A stretch of DNA of 7,909 nt from Lysobacteraceae bacterium (GTDB lineage Bacteria; Pseudomonadota; Gammaproteobacteria; Xanthomonadales; Xanthomonadaceae). Positions 5,894 to 7,909 of this stretch are shown one piece after another. The DNA is taken from positions 1 through 7,909 of the forward strand of contig DMHI01000001.1 of NCBI GenBank assembly GCA_003449515.1. Direction: 5' to 3'. The notes beneath the pieces were generated by a model that saw only the letters and a program-made list of their open reading frames with translations, was not told the DNA's origin and did no database searches. The translations under genes were made by a program, and so were the position numbers. The stretch's first letter is position 1. Each line of letters opens with the position of its first letter.

Positions 5894-6147
5894 TGTTCTC
5901 GCCGCTGCAGCGCCGCGCGCTGGCGGCGATGGGGCTTGATCCCCTGCGGCGACGCGCCGGCCCGCCAGTTGCCGCCGGCGGCCCCGCGCTGGGCGAGCTT
6001 GCGCTGCCGTCGCGCATGCGCGGCGGGCTTGATCGCTGGGTGGGTGGCCTCTGGAGCAACTGGCCCGCGCCGCCCGGGCAGCCGGGCGAGGCCGCCTTCA
6101 AGCGTGCGCTCTGGCGCCGGGTGCGTGACTGGCGACGCGGTGGCTGA
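5890..6147 (+). CDS. Small protein of unknown function, possible HolD (DNA polymerase III psi)-like protein
   Basis: An 85-residue basic, Arg-rich protein (MMFSPLQRRALAAMGLDPLR at the start). Its ATG overlaps the pssA stop (ATGA), and its own stop is 3 bases before rimI, so it is almost certainly translated. A second in-frame ATG follows at 5893. There is no signal peptide or membrane helix. In enterobacteria holD directly precedes rimI, and from memory the pseudomonad psi gene also neighbours rimI. The ends resemble E. coli psi as I recall it: an N-terminal helix ending in a Gly-hydrophobic turn plus an arginine patch, and a C-terminal RALWRRVRDW helix comparable to ARAALWQQI. Psi is normally about 135 residues, so this would be a very short form missing most of the core. 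The function is tentative; gene reality is well supported by the coupling. Confidence 0.7.
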   Translation: MMFSPLQRRALAAMGLDPLRRRAGPPVAAGGPALGELALPSRMRGGLDRWVGGLWSNWPAPPGQPGEAAFKRALWRRVRDWRRGG

Positions 6148-6150
6148 GCC

Positions 6151-6651
6151 GTGGCGGCTGCGCGTATCGCGCTGACGGTGGACTTCCGTCCGATGCGGCA
6201 GGCCGACGTGGCGGCCGTGGCGGCGATCGAGGCGCGGGCCTACGCCTTCCCGTGGACGCCCGGCATCTTCCGGGATTGTCTCGACACCGGCTACCAGTGC
6301 TGGGTGGCCGATACCACCGACGGCCTGCAGGGCTATGGCGTGCTCAGCATCGGTGCCGACGAGGCCCAGTTGCTGAACCTCTGCGTCGATCCCGCCGTTC
6401 ACCGCCGTGGTCTGGGCCGCCGGTTGCTGCGGCGGATGGTCGATCTGGCGCGCTGGCACATGGCGGACCGGATTTTCCTCGAAGTTCGGCCATCGAATCC
6501 CGGCGCGCAGGCGCTGTATGCCAGCGAGGGTTTCCTGCCAATCGGCCGTCGGCCGCGCTATTACCCGGCGAGCGATGGCCGCGAGGATGCCATCGTCATG
6601 GCGCTCGACCTGACCGCACCCGGCCCGCGCCGCCCATCGTCCGCTGACTGA
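6151..6651 (+). CDS. rimI: Ribosomal protein S18-alanine N-acetyltransferase
   Basis: This GNAT-fold enzyme transfers acetyl from acetyl-CoA to the N-terminal alanine of ribosomal protein S18. In the 166 residues, FRPMRQADVAAVAAIEARAY is the usual RimI opening, and FPWTPGIFRDCL matches the family's segment after it. LLNLCVDPAVHRRGLGRRLL holds the acetyl-CoA pyrophosphate loop (R-R-G-L-G-R), and LEVRPSN followed by ALYASEGF carries the family Glu, Asn and Tyr. The start is GTG 6151, 3 bases after the previous stop, with GGTGG at 6139-6143 as a ribosome-binding candidate. GTG 6178 is possible but has no binding site. It is the third gene of the pssA operon and is probably translationally coupled. 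Confidence 0.93.
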   Translation: MAAARIALTVDFRPMRQADVAAVAAIEARAYAFPWTPGIFRDCLDTGYQCWVADTTDGLQGYGVLSIGADEAQLLNLCVDPAVHRRGLGRRLLRRMVDLARWHMADRIFLEVRPSNPGAQALYASEGFLPIGRRPRYYPASDGREDAIVMALDLTAPGPRRPSSAD

Positions 6652-6659
6652 GCGCGCTC
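6650..6659. terminator. Palindrome between convergent rimI and trhA
   Basis: GAGCGCGCTC is a perfect palindrome overlapping the rimI stop, and a second CGCTC nearby allows an alternative stem with a 6-base loop. It is the only structure seen in the 33-base gap between two convergent genes. No T-run follows on either strand, so a terminator role is weak. Confidence 0.2.
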
Positions 6660-6684
6660 GCGCTCGCCGCGACCGCCCGCCGGC

Positions 6685-7341
6685 TCAGGCCCAGACCTGG
6701 GTGGCGACGGCGGCGAAATGCAGGCCGCTGCCGGCAAGCACGAAGCCGTGCCAGATCGTGTGCGTGTAGCGGATGCGCCGGCTCAGGTAGAACAGCGTGC
6801 CCAGGGTGTAGGCGACGCCGCCAGAGAAGATCCACAGCAGCGCCCAGGTGCTGAGTTGTTCGGTCATCGGCTCTATCGCGACCACGGCCAGCCAGCCCAT
6901 CGCGACGTAGATCAGGGTGGACAGCAACGGAAACCGACCGCGCGTGACCAGCTTGAAGATGACCCCGGCGACAGCCAGCACCCAGATCGCGGCGAACAGC
7001 CACCAGCCGCCATGCTCGCGCAGCCCGACCAGGGTGATCGGCGTGTAGGTGCCGGCGATCAGCAGGTAGATCGCGCAGTGGTCGAGGATCTTCAGCCGGG
7101 CCTTCAACGCCGTCTTGAACGGCGCGGCATGGTAGAGCGCCGAGGCGGTGTAGAGCAGGATCAGCGTCACGCTGAAGACGATGGCGCTGGCGAGCTGCCA
7201 GCCGTCGCCCCAGAGCGCCGCCAGCGTGATCAGCACCGCGCTGCCGGCCACACCGAGCACCGCGCCGGCCCCGTGGGTGATCGCGCTCCAGCGCTCGTCG
7301 CGCAGGGCGTGGGCGAGGCCGTGGAGGGCGAGGTCGGTCAT
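6685..7341 (-). CDS. trhA: Hemolysin III / TrhA family (PAQR-like) membrane protein
   Basis: A 218-residue seven-helix inner-membrane protein. Conserved family polar residues are all present: ASALYH with Ser67 and His71 in helix 2, LDHCAIYLLIAGTYTPI with Asp87, and HTIWHGFVLAGSGLH with His194, His198 and His208 near the end. His71, His194 and His198 correspond to the zinc-binding histidines of eukaryotic PAQR receptors. Family members have been called hemolysins; E. coli TrhA (YqfA) has been linked to membrane energetics and fatty-acid control, but the biochemical role is unsettled. The ATG at 7339-7341 is the family start; the open frame continues upstream over valS with no family resemblance. 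The ribosome-binding site is weak. It lies 116 bases downstream of valS on the same strand and converges with rimI. Confidence 0.93.
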   Translation of the reverse strand: MTDLALHGLAHALRDERWSAITHGAGAVLGVAGSAVLITLAALWGDGWQLASAIVFSVTLILLYTASALYHAAPFKTALKARLKILDHCAIYLLIAGTYTPITLVGLREHGGWWLFAAIWVLAVAGVIFKLVTRGRFPLLSTLIYVAMGWLAVVAIEPMTEQLSTWALLWIFSGGVAYTLGTLFYLSRRIRYTHTIWHGFVLAGSGLHFAAVATQVWA

Positions 7342-7457
7342 GCTGCGGACGGTGCCTGAAACCGAATGAGCATGCCAGTCGTGACCCGGTGGCGGTTCAG
7401 CCGTGCGCCATGTGCTCCGGCGTGAAGAGCGTGGCCGGATCGACGTGAAGGCCTGAC
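7342..7457 (-). other. valS-trhA intergenic region
   Basis: These 116 bases lie between two same-strand genes. I find no convincing terminator and no clear -10/-35 pair. On the minus strand, a frame ending at TGA 7397-7399 reads GLHVDPATLFTPEHMAHG, which looks like the end of a real protein, but it has no start of its own outside valS. It could be a decayed gene end or chance. Confidence 0.3.
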
Positions 7458-7909
7458 TCAGAACCTCGCGCGGTTGGCCTTCAGGCCCTCGATCATCGTC
7501 GTCCACTCGGCGAGGCGCTTGCGCTCCTGCTCGACGACCGCCGCCGGCGCATTCGCCACGAAGGTTTCCGATGAGAGCTTGCCGTGGCACTTGCCGATCT
7601 CGCCCTCGACGCGCTTGATCTCCTTGTCGAGGCGAGCGCGCTCGGCGTCGAGGTCGACCAAGCCGGCGAGTGGCACCAGCAGGGTGAGCTCGCCGAGCAC
7701 CGCAGCGGCGGCGGCCGGCGGCTCGCCCTGCACCCAGTCGATGGATTCGAGCTTGGCGAGGAACTTCAGGCCGGCGGCGTGGCGTTCGATGCGCGCGCGG
7801 TCGGCAGGTGCGACGGTGCTGCCCGCGTTCGCCGCCAGCAGCAGTGGCACCGCCTTGCCCGGCGGCACGCCGAGCTGGCTGCGGATCGAGCGTAGCGCGG
7901 TGATCGCGG
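7458..7909 (-). CDS. valS: Valyl-tRNA synthetase, C-terminal end (partial, N-terminus beyond right edge)
   Basis: This is the last 149 codons of the class I enzyme that charges tRNA-Val. The frame is open to the right edge, where it reads AITALRSIRSQLGVPPGKAV, the usual segment between the anticodon-binding domain and the C-terminal arm. It continues through LTLLVPLAGLVDLDAERARL into a charged coiled-coil (DKEIKRVEGEIGKCHGKLS) and FVANAPAAVVEQERKRL, the typical tRNA-binding C-terminal coiled coil, and stops at TGA 7458-7460. An internal GTG at 7866-7868 could be misread as a start but is mid-gene. The catalytic HIGH and KMSKS parts are outside the window. In many related genomes holC lies upstream of valS; that cannot be checked here. 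Confidence 0.97.
   Translation of the reverse strand, partial: AITALRSIRSQLGVPPGKAVPLLLAANAGSTVAPADRARIERHAAGLKFLAKLESIDWVQGEPPAAAAAVLGELTLLVPLAGLVDLDAERARLDKEIKRVEGEIGKCHGKLSSETFVANAPAAVVEQERKRLAEWTTMIEGLKANRARF

Noticed and set aside
6718..7359. A 213-codon plus-strand frame opposite trhA
   Set aside because: Highly charged Gln/Arg/Asp-rich mirror of a membrane protein; the minus strand carries all PAQR-family residues.
1..7909. CRISPR array, tRNA, IS element, integrase or defence-system signatures
   Set aside because: Both strands were read for direct repeats, terminal inverted repeats, tRNA-like arms and known mobile or defence protein motifs; none was found.

Overview
The window is about 7.9 kb of very GC-rich (roughly 70%), densely coded bacterial chromosome. 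Gene content, protein sequences and promoter style (GGCTACAAT-type -10 boxes with little -35) suggest a gammaproteobacterium of the Xanthomonadales/Lysobacteraceae type. This placement is inferred from family resemblance, not from a marker gene. I see no rRNA, tRNA, IS element, CRISPR array or phage gene.

Layout from left to right. (1) On the minus strand, a STAS-MlaE lipid-transport permease runs off the left edge. Directly upstream of it lies the C-terminal stump of an EamA/DMT transporter, which I read as a pseudogene. (2) On the plus strand is a ThrE-family (threonine/serine exporter-like) membrane protein. It converges on a minus-strand H-NS-family nucleoid protein with a recognisable promoter. 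(3) On the minus strand, full-length proS (prolyl-tRNA synthetase with the INS editing domain) is preceded by a small secreted DUF4124 protein. (4) Divergent from these, on the plus strand, is a tightly packed operon: pssA (phosphatidylserine synthase), an 85-residue small protein and rimI (ribosomal protein S18 alanine acetyltransferase). pssA and the small gene overlap by ATGA, and rimI follows after 3 bases. (5) On the minus strand are a hemolysin III/TrhA-family membrane protein and the C-terminal end of valS, which runs off the right edge.

Most of this is housekeeping: two aminoacyl-tRNA synthetases, phospholipid synthesis, ribosomal protein acetylation and a nucleoid protein. I do not see a defence system or a new multi-gene system. 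The points most worth a second look are: the 85-residue gene before rimI, a candidate miniature DNA polymerase III psi subunit (HolD) judged by position and weak end motifs; pssA, whose promoter -10 box places the predicted transcription start exactly on the ATG (leaderless mRNA); the decayed EamA gene whose stop codon overlaps the ribosome-binding site of the MlaE-family gene; and small motif oddities in the H-NS and DUF4124 proteins.
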